A stretch of 64,000 bases of DNA from JAMHWD01 sp035911135 (GTDB lineage: Bacteria; Pseudomonadota; Alphaproteobacteria; Micavibrionales; Micavibrionaceae). The DNA is taken from the NCBI GenBank assembly GCA_035911135.1, contig JAMHWD010000027.1, forward strand, positions 124,001 to 188,000, written 5' to 3'. Under the pieces are notes generated by a model. That model worked only from the letters and a program-made list of their open reading frames with translations, ran no database searches and was not told where the DNA came from. Positions 17,405-26,027 of this stretch are shown one piece after another. Within the stretch, counting starts at the first letter, position 1. Each line of letters begins with the position of its first letter. The position numbers were made by a program, and so were the translations under genes.

Positions 17405-18316
17405 ATGTCAGAGATCAAAGCATCTGATGTGAAGGAATTGCGCGAGAAAACAGGCGTTGGCATGATGGACGCTAAAAAGGCGCTCACCGAAAACAAAGGC
17501 GACATGGAAGCTGCCGTTGACTGGCTGCGTAAAGCCGGCCTGGCAAAGGCCGCCAAGAAATCCGGCCGCGTTGCTGCCGAAGGTCTGGTTGCCGTTGCCA
17601 TTAACGGCAACAAAGGCGCAGTTGTTGAGGTTAACGCCGAGACAGATTTCGTGGCCCGTAACGAACAATTCCAAGGCTTTGTGAAAAAAGTGGCCGAACT
17701 GGCCGTTGGCGTGAAGTCGCTGGACGAACTCCTCGCCAAGCCATATGAGGGCGGCAAATCGGTTCAGGAAACACTGACCGGTCTGATCGCAACAATCGGC
17801 GAGAACATGACTATCCGCCGTGTGACAAGCCTTGAAGCGCCCAATGGTATCGTTGTGCCTTACATCCACTCCGCACTTGTACCCGGCATGGGCAAAATCG
17901 GTGTTCTGGTTGCTCTGGAGGCTGATGCTTCCAAAGACAAGCTGGCTGACCTCGGCAAGCAGATTGCTATGCACGCCGCCGCCGCGCGTCCGGAATTCCT
18001 GACGATCGAAAGCGTTGATCCTGCTGCGATTGCTCGCGAGAAGGACATCCTGACCGAGAAGCACCGCGCTTCCGGCAAGCCGGAAGACCGCCTCGAAGGC
18101 ATCGTGATGGGCGATCTGAACAAAAACTTCTTCGGCCAGATCTGCCTGATGGAACAAGCCTTCATCATGGACGGCAAGACGAAGATCTCGAAAGTGCTCG
18201 AAGATGCCGGCAAAGACATCAAGATGCCAGCATTCGCGCGCTTTGAACTGGGCGAGGGGATCGAGAAGGAAGAAGAAGACTTCGCCGCCGAAGTTGCCAA
18301 AGTTGCAAACGGCTAA
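17405..18316 (+). CDS. tsf: Translation elongation factor Ts
   Basis: Guanine-nucleotide exchange factor for EF-Tu. The 303-residue protein opens with the UBA-like domain (VKELREKTGVGMMDAKKAL), followed by the core with TDFVARN and the MHAAAARPEFL stretch. A strong GAAGGAGA ribosome site precedes the ATG. The rpsB-tsf pair ends in a strong terminator at 18342. In many relatives pyrH and frr follow tsf; here they do not. Confidence 0.98.
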   Translation: MSEIKASDVKELREKTGVGMMDAKKALTENKGDMEAAVDWLRKAGLAKAAKKSGRVAAEGLVAVAINGNKGAVVEVNAETDFVARNEQFQGFVKKVAELAVGVKSLDELLAKPYEGGKSVQETLTGLIATIGENMTIRRVTSLEAPNGIVVPYIHSALVPGMGKIGVLVALEADASKDKLADLGKQIAMHAAAARPEFLTIESVDPAAIAREKDILTEKHRASGKPEDRLEGIVMGDLNKNFFGQICLMEQAFIMDGKTKISKVLEDAGKDIKMPAFARFELGEGIEKEEEDFAAEVAKVANG

Positions 18317-18341
18317 TCTTTATTCCTGATATCAAATTTTT

Positions 18342-18372
18342 AAAAAGGGCCGGCATTTGCTGGCCCTTTTTT
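18342..18372 (+). terminator. Rho-independent terminator after tsf
   Basis: A near-perfect 13-bp hairpin with an ATTT loop (18355-18358): AAAAAGGGCC at 18342-18351 pairs with GGCCCTTTTT at 18362-18371, extended inward by a G-T and two G-C pairs, with a T run to 18372. It lies 25 bp after the tsf stop. Confidence 0.92.
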
Positions 18373-18514
18373 GATAGCGCCAAGCATACCACCGTATATT
18401 AGAGAATCTGTGAATAAATAATTCTGCAAGATTTCCAATTACAAAACCTTCCTTGAAACTGGACAAGTGTTGTTCTGATTCCCCGTCTCTATTCTCACCA
18501 CGAAGGAAAGTCTC

Positions 18515-19993
18515 ATGAAAAAAATTGGTTTGTTTGTACTTCTCTGCGGCACAGTTGCATTTGCCCCTCCGGCACTGGCTGTGAGTGATGCTGAATTTGA
18601 GGCACTCAAGGCCCAGCTGTCCATGATGGCCAAGAAGATTGAGAGCATTGAAAGTGAGCAATCCAAAATTAAGACCGAGAATACTCAGCTCAAGGCTGAA
18701 AACGCAGCCCTGAAACAAGGGAATGAGACGCTGGTACAAAAGGTCAGCGCCGTTGAAACAAAGGCCCTGCAGATTGAGACCAAAGCAGCCCAGATTGAGA
18801 CAAAGGCGCAGCAACTTGCCGCCATCACGCCTGCAGCCGGTGAAGAAACACCAAAACGCGAGCTCAAACCCGGCGAATTCATGATCCCCGGCACAGATAC
18901 TTCGCTGAAATTTGGCGGGTATATCAAGGCCGATGCCATTTATGACTTTAATGTCAGCCGCACCGGCAATGGCGAGGATTTCAGCCTTTTTGCCGCGATC
19001 CCTCTTGAGGGCACAGCTGAAGAACGCAAGGGCGGCAACGCGCGTTTGCATGCCCGCCAAACACGCTTGAATTTAACGTCCTTGACACCAACGCCTTATG
19101 GCGACCTCAAGATGTTCTTCGAGGGCGATTTTTATGAATCGCAAGGCAACCAGAATACAACCAATGCCGATGGATTTGGCCTTCGCCATGCCTATGGCGA
19201 GCTAGGCCCGATCCTGATGGGTCAGACATGGTCGAACTTCATGGATATGGATGCTTATCCTGAAACGCTTGATTATGTTGGCCCTACCGGTATTACGCTG
19301 CTGCGCCAGGGACAGATCCGCTACACCTATAAGCCGGAAGGCAGCCAGAACAGCTTTAGCATCGCCGCTGAAAACCCGCAGACAGATTTCCTCAGCAGCC
19401 CCGCCAATCCCGGCGCCGATACCAGCATCAGCCAATTCCCCGACATCACGGCCAACGCTAAATTTGCCGGCAATATGGGCGAGATTTCCGTCAAAGGGGT
19501 GGTCCGCGATATGGGCGCCTATAACTCCGGCCTTAACAACAGCAATCAGGAAACTGGTTATGCCGTTGGCGTTTCCGGTAAGGTCAAAGTTCTTGAAAAA
19601 GATGATATCCGCTTTCAAGTCGCCTATGGCGATGGTATAGGGCGCTATATGTATGATGTGGCCGCCAGCACGCTTGGCGGCGGCTTCCGCGCAGCAGGGG
19701 ATGACTTTGAAACCGCCGAAGCCTGGGGCGGGTATGTTGCCTACCGGCATATCTGGAATGACCTGCTGCGCTCCAACTTCAGTGTGGGCACAACACAGAT
19801 TACGGAATCACCGAGCTTCCTCTCCCAAGCCACCACGAATGAAAGTATTTATTCCGGCGAAGCCAATCTGATCTGGGCCGTGACGCCCAAATTTGATCTG
19901 GGCGGCGGCTATATCTACGGATACCGCGAGACGGAAAGCGGCGCCAACGGCGAGCTTCACCGCGCGCAAGTCTCAGGAACATTCAAATTCTAA
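18515..19993 (+). CDS. DcaP-like outer-membrane porin
   Basis: 492 residues with a Sec signal peptide (about residues 1-22, ending PALA). A coiled-coil segment follows (about 25-105, repeated Gln/Lys/Glu/Thr heptads). A beta-barrel domain then opens with the DcaP-type sequence FMIPGTDTSLKFGGYIKADAIYDF (bases about 18879-18950). The C terminus ends in an aromatic-containing strand (VSGTFKF), as in porins. Family members are trimeric outer-membrane channels for small, mostly anionic solutes. A GAAGGAAAG ribosome site precedes the ATG. Its own transcription unit is likely, since a terminator lies upstream; the neighbouring acetate-type symporter hints at uptake of organic acids. Confidence 0.85.
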   Translation: MKKIGLFVLLCGTVAFAPPALAVSDAEFEALKAQLSMMAKKIESIESEQSKIKTENTQLKAENAALKQGNETLVQKVSAVETKALQIETKAAQIETKAQQLAAITPAAGEETPKRELKPGEFMIPGTDTSLKFGGYIKADAIYDFNVSRTGNGEDFSLFAAIPLEGTAEERKGGNARLHARQTRLNLTSLTPTPYGDLKMFFEGDFYESQGNQNTTNADGFGLRHAYGELGPILMGQTWSNFMDMDAYPETLDYVGPTGITLLRQGQIRYTYKPEGSQNSFSIAAENPQTDFLSSPANPGADTSISQFPDITANAKFAGNMGEISVKGVVRDMGAYNSGLNNSNQETGYAVGVSGKVKVLEKDDIRFQVAYGDGIGRYMYDVAASTLGGGFRAAGDDFETAEAWGGYVAYRHIWNDLLRSNFSVGTTQITESPSFLSQATTNESIYSGEANLIWAVTPKFDLGGGYIYGYRETESGANGELHRAQVSGTFKF

Positions 19994-20003
19994 TTACGAA
20001 AAA

Positions 20004-20032
20004 TGTTGCGCTTGCGTTGTGCAGGCGCAGCA
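20004..20032 (+). repeat. 12-bp hairpin between the porin and symporter genes
   Basis: TGTTGCGCTTGC at 20004-20015 can pair with GCAGGCGCAGCA at 20021-20032 (two G-T pairs) around a GTTGT loop. No clear T run follows, so it is either a weak terminator for the porin gene or a regulatory hairpin ahead of the symporter operon. Confidence 0.5.
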
Positions 20033-20039
20033 CATCCAT

Positions 20040-20071
20040 TTGACGTGACCTGAATATAAGTATGTTAAAAT
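20040..20071 (+). promoter_or_regulatory. Possible promoter of the DUF485-actP operon
   Basis: TTGACG at 20040-20045 resembles a -35 box. An AT-rich TATGTTAAAAT run at 20061-20071 could hold the -10 element, but spacing to the best match is 19-20 bases, longer than ideal. The site is 34 bp before the DUF485 gene. Confidence 0.3.
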
Positions 20072-20104
20072 ATAAGATACCTTACCAGAAGGAGGATCAA
20101 GCCC

Positions 20105-20419
20105 ATGCCCACACTCTCCACTGATGCCATCAAGGCGTTACCAGAATATCAGGAACTCATAAAGAAACGAAAATGCATCGCCCGGCCGCTGACGGTGATT
20201 ATGCTTCTGGCCTATTATATATTCGTTCTGATGGTGGCATACGCCCCTGAGACCTTGAGCATAAAACTGGCCGATGGCGTGACAAGCGTGGGCATTGTTA
20301 TGGGATTGGGATTGATTATCCTGACATTTGCCATCACAGGTATTTATGTCTGGTACGCCAATTCAAAACTCGAAGACCTGATTATTAAAATTCAACAAAA
20401 GGCTGGCGCTCATGAGTGA
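20105..20419 (+). CDS. DUF485 domain membrane protein
   Basis: 104 residues with two membrane helices (about 30-50 and 62-86) and a charged N terminus. It matches the DUF485 (YjcH-like) family normally encoded just before cation/acetate symporters. It is taken to be an accessory of the transporter, though its exact job is not known. A strong AGAAGGAGG ribosome site is present, and its end overlaps actP by 8 bp. Confidence 0.88.
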   Translation: MPTLSTDAIKALPEYQELIKKRKCIARPLTVIMLLAYYIFVLMVAYAPETLSIKLADGVTSVGIVMGLGLIILTFAITGIYVWYANSKLEDLIIKIQQKAGAHE

Positions 20420-21992
20420 TTTCCTATCCAATATCAATACAACAGCCGCGCTGGTCTTTTTTCTGTTTGTGGGGATAAGTCTGGGGATAACGTACTGGGC
20501 TTCACGGCGCACGCGCACACGCGCTGATTTCTATTCTGCTGGTGGCCAGATTACCGGCTTCCAGAACGGCCTTGCTATTTCAGGCGATTACATGTCAGCG
20601 GCCTCCTTTCTGGGGATTTCAGGCCTTGTCTTCGCCTCCGGCTTTGACGGGTTGTTATATTCCATTGGCTTTCTAGTTGGCTGGCCGATCATTTTGCTCC
20701 TGATCGCAGAGCCATTACGCAATCTTGGCCGCTATAACTTCTCGGACGCCGCTTCGTTGCGCTTTGAACAAACGCCCATCCGCATTCTGGCAGCGATGGG
20801 ATCGCTGGCAACGGTCTGTCTTTACCTGATCGCGCAAATGGTGGGAGCAGGGAAGCTGATCGAGGTTTTATTCCATCTGCCATACGAAACGGCCGTTGTA
20901 ATTGTGGGCCTTCTGATGATTGCCTATGTGACATTTGGCGGAATGCTGGCCACCACATGGGTGCAGATCATCAAGGCTGTGCTGTTGCTCTTTGGGGCAT
21001 CCGTTGTGGCCATTTTGGTGCTGTATCACTATGGCTTTAGCCTGACGGCCCTGTTTACGGCCGCCACGGAAAAGCACAAAGACGGTCTGGCCATCATGCA
21101 GCCCGGCACATTGGTGAAAGATCCGATTTCGGCGCTCTCACTGGGTCTGGCGCTGATGTTCGGTACGGCAGGCCTGCCGCATATCCTGATGCGGTTCTTT
21201 ACCGTTAAGGATGCCAAGCAAGCCAATAGATCGGTTGTCTTTGCGACCGGCTTTATCGGCTATTTCTATATCCTGACCTTTATTATCGGCTTTGGTGCGA
21301 TTGCCTTCCTGTCCGGCAACCCGCTTTATACCGATGAGAAGGGGCTGGTCGGCGGCACGAATATGGCCGCGGTGCAGCTCGCGCACGCCGTAGGCGGGGA
21401 TATGCTGCTGGGCTTTATCTCGGCTGTGGCCTTTGCAACCATTCTGGCTGTTGTGGCTGGCCTGGCGCTGGCCGGGGCTTCTGCCATATCGCATGACCTT
21501 TATGCCCGCGTCTTTAAGAAGGGCGATGTCAGCGATGAGAAGGAGGTCTTTGTCTCCAAGATTGCCACGATCGGCCTTGGCTTTTTGGCCATGGGTCTTG
21601 GCATTCTTTTCGAGCAGCAAAACGTGGCCTTCATGGTTGGCCTTGCCTTTGCGATTGCCGCCAGCACCAATTTCCCGATTATCCTGCTGGCCATTTACTG
21701 GCGCGGCATGACCACGCGCGGGGCGGTGATCGGCGGATCGCTGGGCCTTGGCGTTGCCGTGACGCTGATGATCCTTGGCAAGACCGTCTGGGTTACTGTT
21801 CTGGGCTTTGAACAGCCGATATTCCCGTATGAATATCCGGCCCTGTTCTCCATGACGGCGGCTTTTGCCGGGATATGGTTCTTCTCGGTGACGGATAAAT
21901 CGCCGCGCGCGGCTCTCGACAGGGAATCCTTTGATGCCCAATATGTGCGGGCCCAAACCGGCATTGGCGCTGAAAAAGCCGTCTCACACTGA
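20412..21992 (+). CDS. actP: Cation:acetate symporter, sodium:solute symporter family
   Basis: 526-residue inner-membrane transporter with about 13 helices. Family marks are ADFYSAGGQITGFQNGLAISGDYMSAASFLG (bases about 20523-20615), LRFEQTPIR, and GGMLATTWVQIIKAVLL. The pairing with DUF485 is characteristic of ActP, which takes up acetate and other short carboxylates with a cation. Substrate is inferred from family and context only. A terminator follows at 22015. Confidence 0.9.
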   Translation: MSDFLSNINTTAALVFFLFVGISLGITYWASRRTRTRADFYSAGGQITGFQNGLAISGDYMSAASFLGISGLVFASGFDGLLYSIGFLVGWPIILLLIAEPLRNLGRYNFSDAASLRFEQTPIRILAAMGSLATVCLYLIAQMVGAGKLIEVLFHLPYETAVVIVGLLMIAYVTFGGMLATTWVQIIKAVLLLFGASVVAILVLYHYGFSLTALFTAATEKHKDGLAIMQPGTLVKDPISALSLGLALMFGTAGLPHILMRFFTVKDAKQANRSVVFATGFIGYFYILTFIIGFGAIAFLSGNPLYTDEKGLVGGTNMAAVQLAHAVGGDMLLGFISAVAFATILAVVAGLALAGASAISHDLYARVFKKGDVSDEKEVFVSKIATIGLGFLAMGLGILFEQQNVAFMVGLAFAIAASTNFPIILLAIYWRGMTTRGAVIGGSLGLGVAVTLMILGKTVWVTVLGFEQPIFPYEYPALFSMTAAFAGIWFFSVTDKSPRAALDRESFDAQYVRAQTGIGAEKAVSH

Positions 21993-22014
21993 TTTTTTAA
22001 ACCCCCTAAATATT

Positions 22015-22043
22015 AAAAAGGAGCGAAAAACTCGCTCCTTTTT
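22015..22043. terminator. Bidirectional-looking Rho-independent terminator
   Basis: AAAAAGGAGCGA at 22015-22026 pairs perfectly with TCGCTCCTTTTT at 22032-22043 around AAAAC. Having an A run on one side and a T run on the other, it can end transcripts of actP on the plus strand and of the convergent gene at 22058-22615 on the minus strand. Confidence 0.93.
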
Positions 22044-22057
22044 GCCACCCGAATGGA

Positions 22058-22615
22058 TTACATAACCCTCCCCGGAGCAGATTGGGGCGCATAAAATTCC
22101 AAAGCCTGATCCGATAGAAATCCTGCTTTATGCTTCTCAAAAAATGCCGGAATAGATTCATTTACCATCTCCCGCAAAAGATTTGCCTTGTATTTCTGGC
22201 CATCCGGCCCGTGGCCGTGGCCATTATTTGAAAATGCCCAACGAAGCTGGCTTGGGATGTTTTTTGATCCTCCATATTGCAAAGCAGCCTCACCAAGCTG
22301 GATGTAAGATGTGTTGAGCAATGCAAGCGAATGCGTGTTTAACTGAATTTCGGTCTGGTCTTCGCCGCAGCTTGCAACCGCATCTCGAATATCACGCAAG
22401 GCGTGATGAAGCGCATAAAATAGCTGACCCTTATAGGTTTCCTTTTTAAAGCCATCATTGAGCAGCGCCGTAATCCCATCAAAGGCTTCGGTAATGGCGC
22501 CTGGATCTTCGATATTGTTCCGGCCGGCATCCTGAATAAAGACGGAAACCATCTCACCAAGATCGCGTAATGGTATAGCAATAAATTTATCTGTGGTTTT
22601 TGAGCGTGTAATCAT
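22058..22615 (-). CDS. Hypothetical protein
   Basis: 185 residues, soluble, not recognised. It has no signal peptide or membrane helix. The middle is mostly helical-looking (ALHHALRDIRDAVASC) and is followed by a His/Gly cluster (NNGHGHGPDGQ). A ribosome site of CAGGGA type sits 10 bases before the ATG, directly after an inverted repeat. It is a single-gene unit between convergent actP and divergent mazG, and its coding use resembles neighbours. No function can be named. Confidence 0.72.
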   Translation of the reverse strand: MITRSKTTDKFIAIPLRDLGEMVSVFIQDAGRNNIEDPGAITEAFDGITALLNDGFKKETYKGQLFYALHHALRDIRDAVASCGEDQTEIQLNTHSLALLNTSYIQLGEAALQYGGSKNIPSQLRWAFSNNGHGHGPDGQKYKANLLREMVNESIPAFFEKHKAGFLSDQALEFYAPQSAPGRVM

Positions 22616-22624
22616 GATTTTCCC

Positions 22625-22658
22625 TGTATAGTTTTTTTAATTTTGCCGAAACTATACA
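22625..22658. repeat. Perfect 10-bp inverted repeat upstream of the gene at 22058-22615
   Basis: TGTATAGTTT at 22625-22634 and AAACTATACA at 22649-22658, separated by 14 bases. On the transcribed (minus) strand the repeat ends right at the CAGGGA ribosome site. It could be an operator for a dimeric regulator or an RNA hairpin affecting translation start. Confidence 0.7.
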
Positions 22659-22746
22659 AATGAAATTCCACAAGCACCATAGATCATGAAAAATAACATG
22701 GTTTAATTTCCATAATATATATTATCACATCTTTAGGCGTAAAAGT

Positions 22747-23550
22747 TTGAGCACACAATATCAACACCCCATCGAAAAACTAATCGAAGTCATGCGCCGG
22801 TTGCGCGATCCAAATGGTGGCTGCCCGTGGGATCTGGAACAGGATTTCAAAACTATTGCGCCATACACAATCGAGGAAGCCTACGAAGTGGCCGATGCCA
22901 TTGACCGTGAGGACATGAACGATCTTCGCGAGGAATTGGGCGACTTGCTGCTACAGCCCATTTATCACGCCCAGATGGCCGCAGAAGAACACCTGTTTAC
23001 AATTGAAGATGTCATTCAGGACATCACAACAAAAATGATAAGTCGCCACCCTCACGTCTTTGGTGATGCACAGGCACAAAGTGCCTCTGATGTTAATGCT
23101 ATCTGGGACGAGCAAAAAAAGGCAGAAAAGAAGAACGATACCGATGACAGCATTCTCAATAGCATAACGCGCGGCCTGCCCGCTTTGCTCAGGGCGCAAA
23201 AACTGCAAAAAAAGGCCGCCACTGTAGGTTTTGCATGGCCCGATCATAGCTTTGCGCTCGCGAAACTCGATGAGGAGATCAGCGAATTAAAAGACGCCAT
23301 AATATCAGGCGATGAAAAACACATCACTGAAGAGCTCGGCGATGTCCTGTTTATTTTGGTTAATCTAGGCCGAATGCTGGGCATCAATGCCGAAGAGGCC
23401 TTGCGCCAATGTAATCAAAAATTTGAAAATAGATTCAAAGGCATAGAAGAAGAATTTAAGAAATTAGATTTAAATTTGGCCGATGCCTCATTGGCGCAGA
23501 TGGAAACAGAATGGGTTCGCCAAAAAGAAAAGCAAAGAAAACCAAAATAA
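22747..23550 (+). CDS. mazG: Nucleoside triphosphate pyrophosphohydrolase MazG
   Basis: Hydrolyses NTPs and dNTPs to monophosphates and pyrophosphate. The 267-residue protein has two MazG units. The first carries CPWDLEQDFKTI and metal-binding EEAYEVADAI plus EELGDLLLQ. The second repeats the pattern (DEEISELKDAI, EELGDVLFILVNL). The start appears to be TTG at 22747; there is only a weak ribosome site. It is convergent with hflX. mazG next to hflX/hfq is common in alphaproteobacteria. Confidence 0.95.
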   Translation: MSTQYQHPIEKLIEVMRRLRDPNGGCPWDLEQDFKTIAPYTIEEAYEVADAIDREDMNDLREELGDLLLQPIYHAQMAAEEHLFTIEDVIQDITTKMISRHPHVFGDAQAQSASDVNAIWDEQKKAEKKNDTDDSILNSITRGLPALLRAQKLQKKAATVGFAWPDHSFALAKLDEEISELKDAIISGDEKHITEELGDVLFILVNLGRMLGINAEEALRQCNQKFENRFKGIEEEFKKLDLNLADASLAQMETEWVRQKEKQRKPK

Positions 23551-23585
23551 AACAATAAGATATTCATTTTTTCTAAAGTAAAATT

Positions 23586-24917
23586 TTAAACCAATTTATA
23601 GGAAAAACCGCTCTCAAACCGGTTCTGATCCGCGGTTTCAAGGCGCACAGACACCCGAATGACATCCTCGATATCCTCACGTCTTGTGACTTCTCCCTTT
23701 TGATACAGCCACGCCAGAGCCTTGCCATCCTCCACTCTGATTTCATAGGTCATTTCCTGCCTGTGCCGGGTCAAAACCTTTGCACAAAGGACCAGCAAAT
23801 TATCTATGCCCTGCCCCGTTAGCGCAGAAATTACGCAAGATTGAGGTAAAAAATTGACCTTTCTGACAATTTCCTGCGCCTGATCATCATCAAGCGCATC
23901 AATTTTGTTAAAAACCTCGATAATGCGTTCATCCTTATCGATATCAATACCAAGATCGCTCAAAATTTGGTGAACATCTGCCCTTTGCGCTTCAAAATCC
24001 GGGCTGGAGGCATCAATCATGTGCAAAATCACGTCGGCATGCAAAGTCTGCTCCAGCGTGGCACGAAAAGCCGCAATCAGATCCGTGGGCAAATCCGCGA
24101 TGAAACCGACCGTATCCGACAAAATAGCATCACGTCCGCCCGGTAACTTGATACGCCGCAGCGTCGGATCAAGCGTCGCGAACAACAAATCCTCCGCCAT
24201 CACCCCGGCCTTGGTCAAGGCATTAAAGAATGTTGATTTCCCGGCATTGGTATAACCAACAAGCGCCACAACAGGAAACGGGACGCGCTCCCTGTTCTTG
24301 CGGCCCAGTTCACGGCGCTGACGCACTTCTTCAATGTCGTGTTTTAGGCGATCAATTTTCTCGGCAATCATACGCCGATCAAGCTCCACCTGCTTCTCGC
24401 CGGGGCCTCCGGTAAAACCGCCGCCGCCGCGCTGCCTCTCAAGGTGGCTCCACGATTTGACAATACGCGATTTCTGGTACTCCAGCGCCGCCAGATCAAC
24501 CTGCAGACGCCCTTCCCGCGTCTGGGCGCGCGCACCAAATATCTCCAGAATAAGACCAGTGCGATCAATAACCTTTACATGCCAATCCTTTTCAAGATTT
24601 CGTTGTTGGACGGGGCTCAAGGTATGATTAACAACGACGACACTGGGCTTGAGCAACTCGATATCCATGCCGATTTCATCGCGCTTGCCCTTGCCCAGAA
24701 AATGGCCAGGCTGAATTTTGTTCAGATTAAAAGCATTGGTTTTCAGAATTTCGAGCTGGATTGCTTCGGTCAGGTTTTCAATTTCCTCAACGCGCTGCTC
24801 CATTGTGCGGCTCGCCGCCGAGGCCGGCACAAATTTTCCCGTAACTTCCGGATGCACAATATACACAGACATCCCCATGCGCCCTTTTTTACGCGCATCG
24901 GAAGAATTGAATGACAT
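23586..24917 (-). CDS. hflX: GTPase HflX
   Basis: Ribosome-associated GTPase that rescues stalled or heat-damaged ribosomes. The 443-residue protein has the N-terminal HflX domain (LLKPSVVVVNHTLSPVQQRNLE region, bases about 24577-24642 on the minus strand), a Gly-rich linker (RGGGGFTGGPGEKQ) and the GTPase domain. In the latter G1 is GYTNAGKST, G3 is DTVGFI and G4 is NKID. It lies 35 bp downstream of hfq, the common hfq-hflX pair. Confidence 0.95.
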   Translation of the reverse strand: MSFNSSDARKKGRMGMSVYIVHPEVTGKFVPASAASRTMEQRVEEIENLTEAIQLEILKTNAFNLNKIQPGHFLGKGKRDEIGMDIELLKPSVVVVNHTLSPVQQRNLEKDWHVKVIDRTGLILEIFGARAQTREGRLQVDLAALEYQKSRIVKSWSHLERQRGGGGFTGGPGEKQVELDRRMIAEKIDRLKHDIEEVRQRRELGRKNRERVPFPVVALVGYTNAGKSTFFNALTKAGVMAEDLLFATLDPTLRRIKLPGGRDAILSDTVGFIADLPTDLIAAFRATLEQTLHADVILHMIDASSPDFEAQRADVHQILSDLGIDIDKDERIIEVFNKIDALDDDQAQEIVRKVNFLPQSCVISALTGQGIDNLLVLCAKVLTRHRQEMTYEIRVEDGKALAWLYQKGEVTRREDIEDVIRVSVRLETADQNRFESGFSYKLV

Positions 24918-24952
24918 CAGATTGCTTTACCTAATGAAGAACGGGCGATCAA

Positions 24953-25216
24953 TTACGCGCCGGATTTTTCAGCAGCGCCATCTTTATCTTCCTCATCATG
25001 AAGATTAAGCGGACCGCCCGGCATGATTGTCGAGATCGCATGCTTGTAAACAAGCTGGATATGTGTCTCACGACGCAGCAACATCGAAAAGTTATCGAAC
25101 CACGTTACTACACCCTGCAGTTTAACACCGTTTACAAGAAAAACTGTGACAGACATTTTTTCCTTACGGATTTTGTTTAAAAAAACGTCCTGCACATTTT
25201 GATATTTTTCAGCCAT
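24953..25216 (-). CDS. hfq: RNA chaperone Hfq
   Basis: Hexameric Sm-like protein that pairs small RNAs with mRNAs. The 87 residues hold the Sm1 motif (VFLVNGVKLQGVVTWFDNFSMLL) and the Sm2 motif (LVYKHAISTIMP). A short acidic C-terminal tail follows (about 17 residues, DEEDKDGAAEKSGA). The position before hflX supports the call. The 88-bp gap upstream could hold its own promoter, but I see no convincing elements. Confidence 0.97.
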   Translation of the reverse strand: MAEKYQNVQDVFLNKIRKEKMSVTVFLVNGVKLQGVVTWFDNFSMLLRRETHIQLVYKHAISTIMPGGPLNLHDEEDKDGAAEKSGA

Positions 25217-25304
25217 CTCTCTATGCCCTTAACAAATTTACCCCGCGTAATTGTGCTCCATCTAGCACTATACTTTCGTAGGTAATTAAACCTTGTAGCG
25301 ATTT

Positions 25305-26027
25305 TTAGTAGCAATGCAACAAAAACTGCTGAATTTCTGCACAATTTTTTACAATCAATGCCGGATTATGCCGCGTAATCGCGGCCTCTAATGATGCGGC
25401 CTGCAAATTGTTCATCTTTTTCAAATTCTTAATGACAATCGAAATGCAACCAACCCGTGTAGAGCATAACAAGTCAACCTCGGTATCGCCTATATACCAT
25501 ATTTCCTGAATAGGCAGCGAATATCCCAGACCATCAATTCCCATAAGCAATGGATCCGGTTCCGGCTTGTCATGCAAAGCATCACCTGCGCCAACGATGC
25601 GATCATCAAAATAACGATCCCACCCCAAATGCCTGACTTCCTCACGCAGGAAATCACCTTTTTTATTACTGACCACGCCCAGAACAATGCCTTTTTCATG
25701 AGCGAATTGCAGGAACTCATGAGCCCCTTCCGCCACAACAATCGCATCCAGATGATGCGCGTGATAATAAGCTTCAAAAATCCCTTTTGCCGCCATGGCA
25801 TTATCACCATAAATATCAGCGTAAAGCTTGTCGCGCGGCATGCCAAAATAATGCAGGAAATCCTGCTCTGTGAATGCCGGCATCCCCAGCTTGTCACGGA
25901 CATGATTATGCGCCTGCGTCAAAAACGCCAGACTATCAACCAGCGTTCCGTCCCAATCGAAAAAAATTGCCTTGGGCGGCGCTAACGTTGGTTTTTTGGT
26001 TTCAGGCTGTCCAGGGGAGATGCTCAC
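25305..26027 (-). CDS. HAD-family hydrolase, phosphoglycolate-phosphatase-like
   Basis: 240 residues with HAD motif I FFDWDGTLVDS (about residues 23-33), a helical cap domain, motif II VSNKKGDF, and the late KPEPDP and GDTEVD motifs holding the Lys and acidic residues. This is the haloacid-dehalogenase phosphatase plan with a C1 cap, closest in look to Gph/PGPase. The substrate is uncertain. Its start overlaps the end of dat by 26 bp, so it belongs to the ntrY-ntrX-trkA-dat run. Confidence 0.88.
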   Translation of the reverse strand: MSISPGQPETKKPTLAPPKAIFFDWDGTLVDSLAFLTQAHNHVRDKLGMPAFTEQDFLHYFGMPRDKLYADIYGDNAMAAKGIFEAYYHAHHLDAIVVAEGAHEFLQFAHEKGIVLGVVSNKKGDFLREEVRHLGWDRYFDDRIVGAGDALHDKPEPDPLLMGIDGLGYSLPIQEIWYIGDTEVDLLCSTRVGCISIVIKNLKKMNNLQAASLEAAITRHNPALIVKNCAEIQQFLLHCY

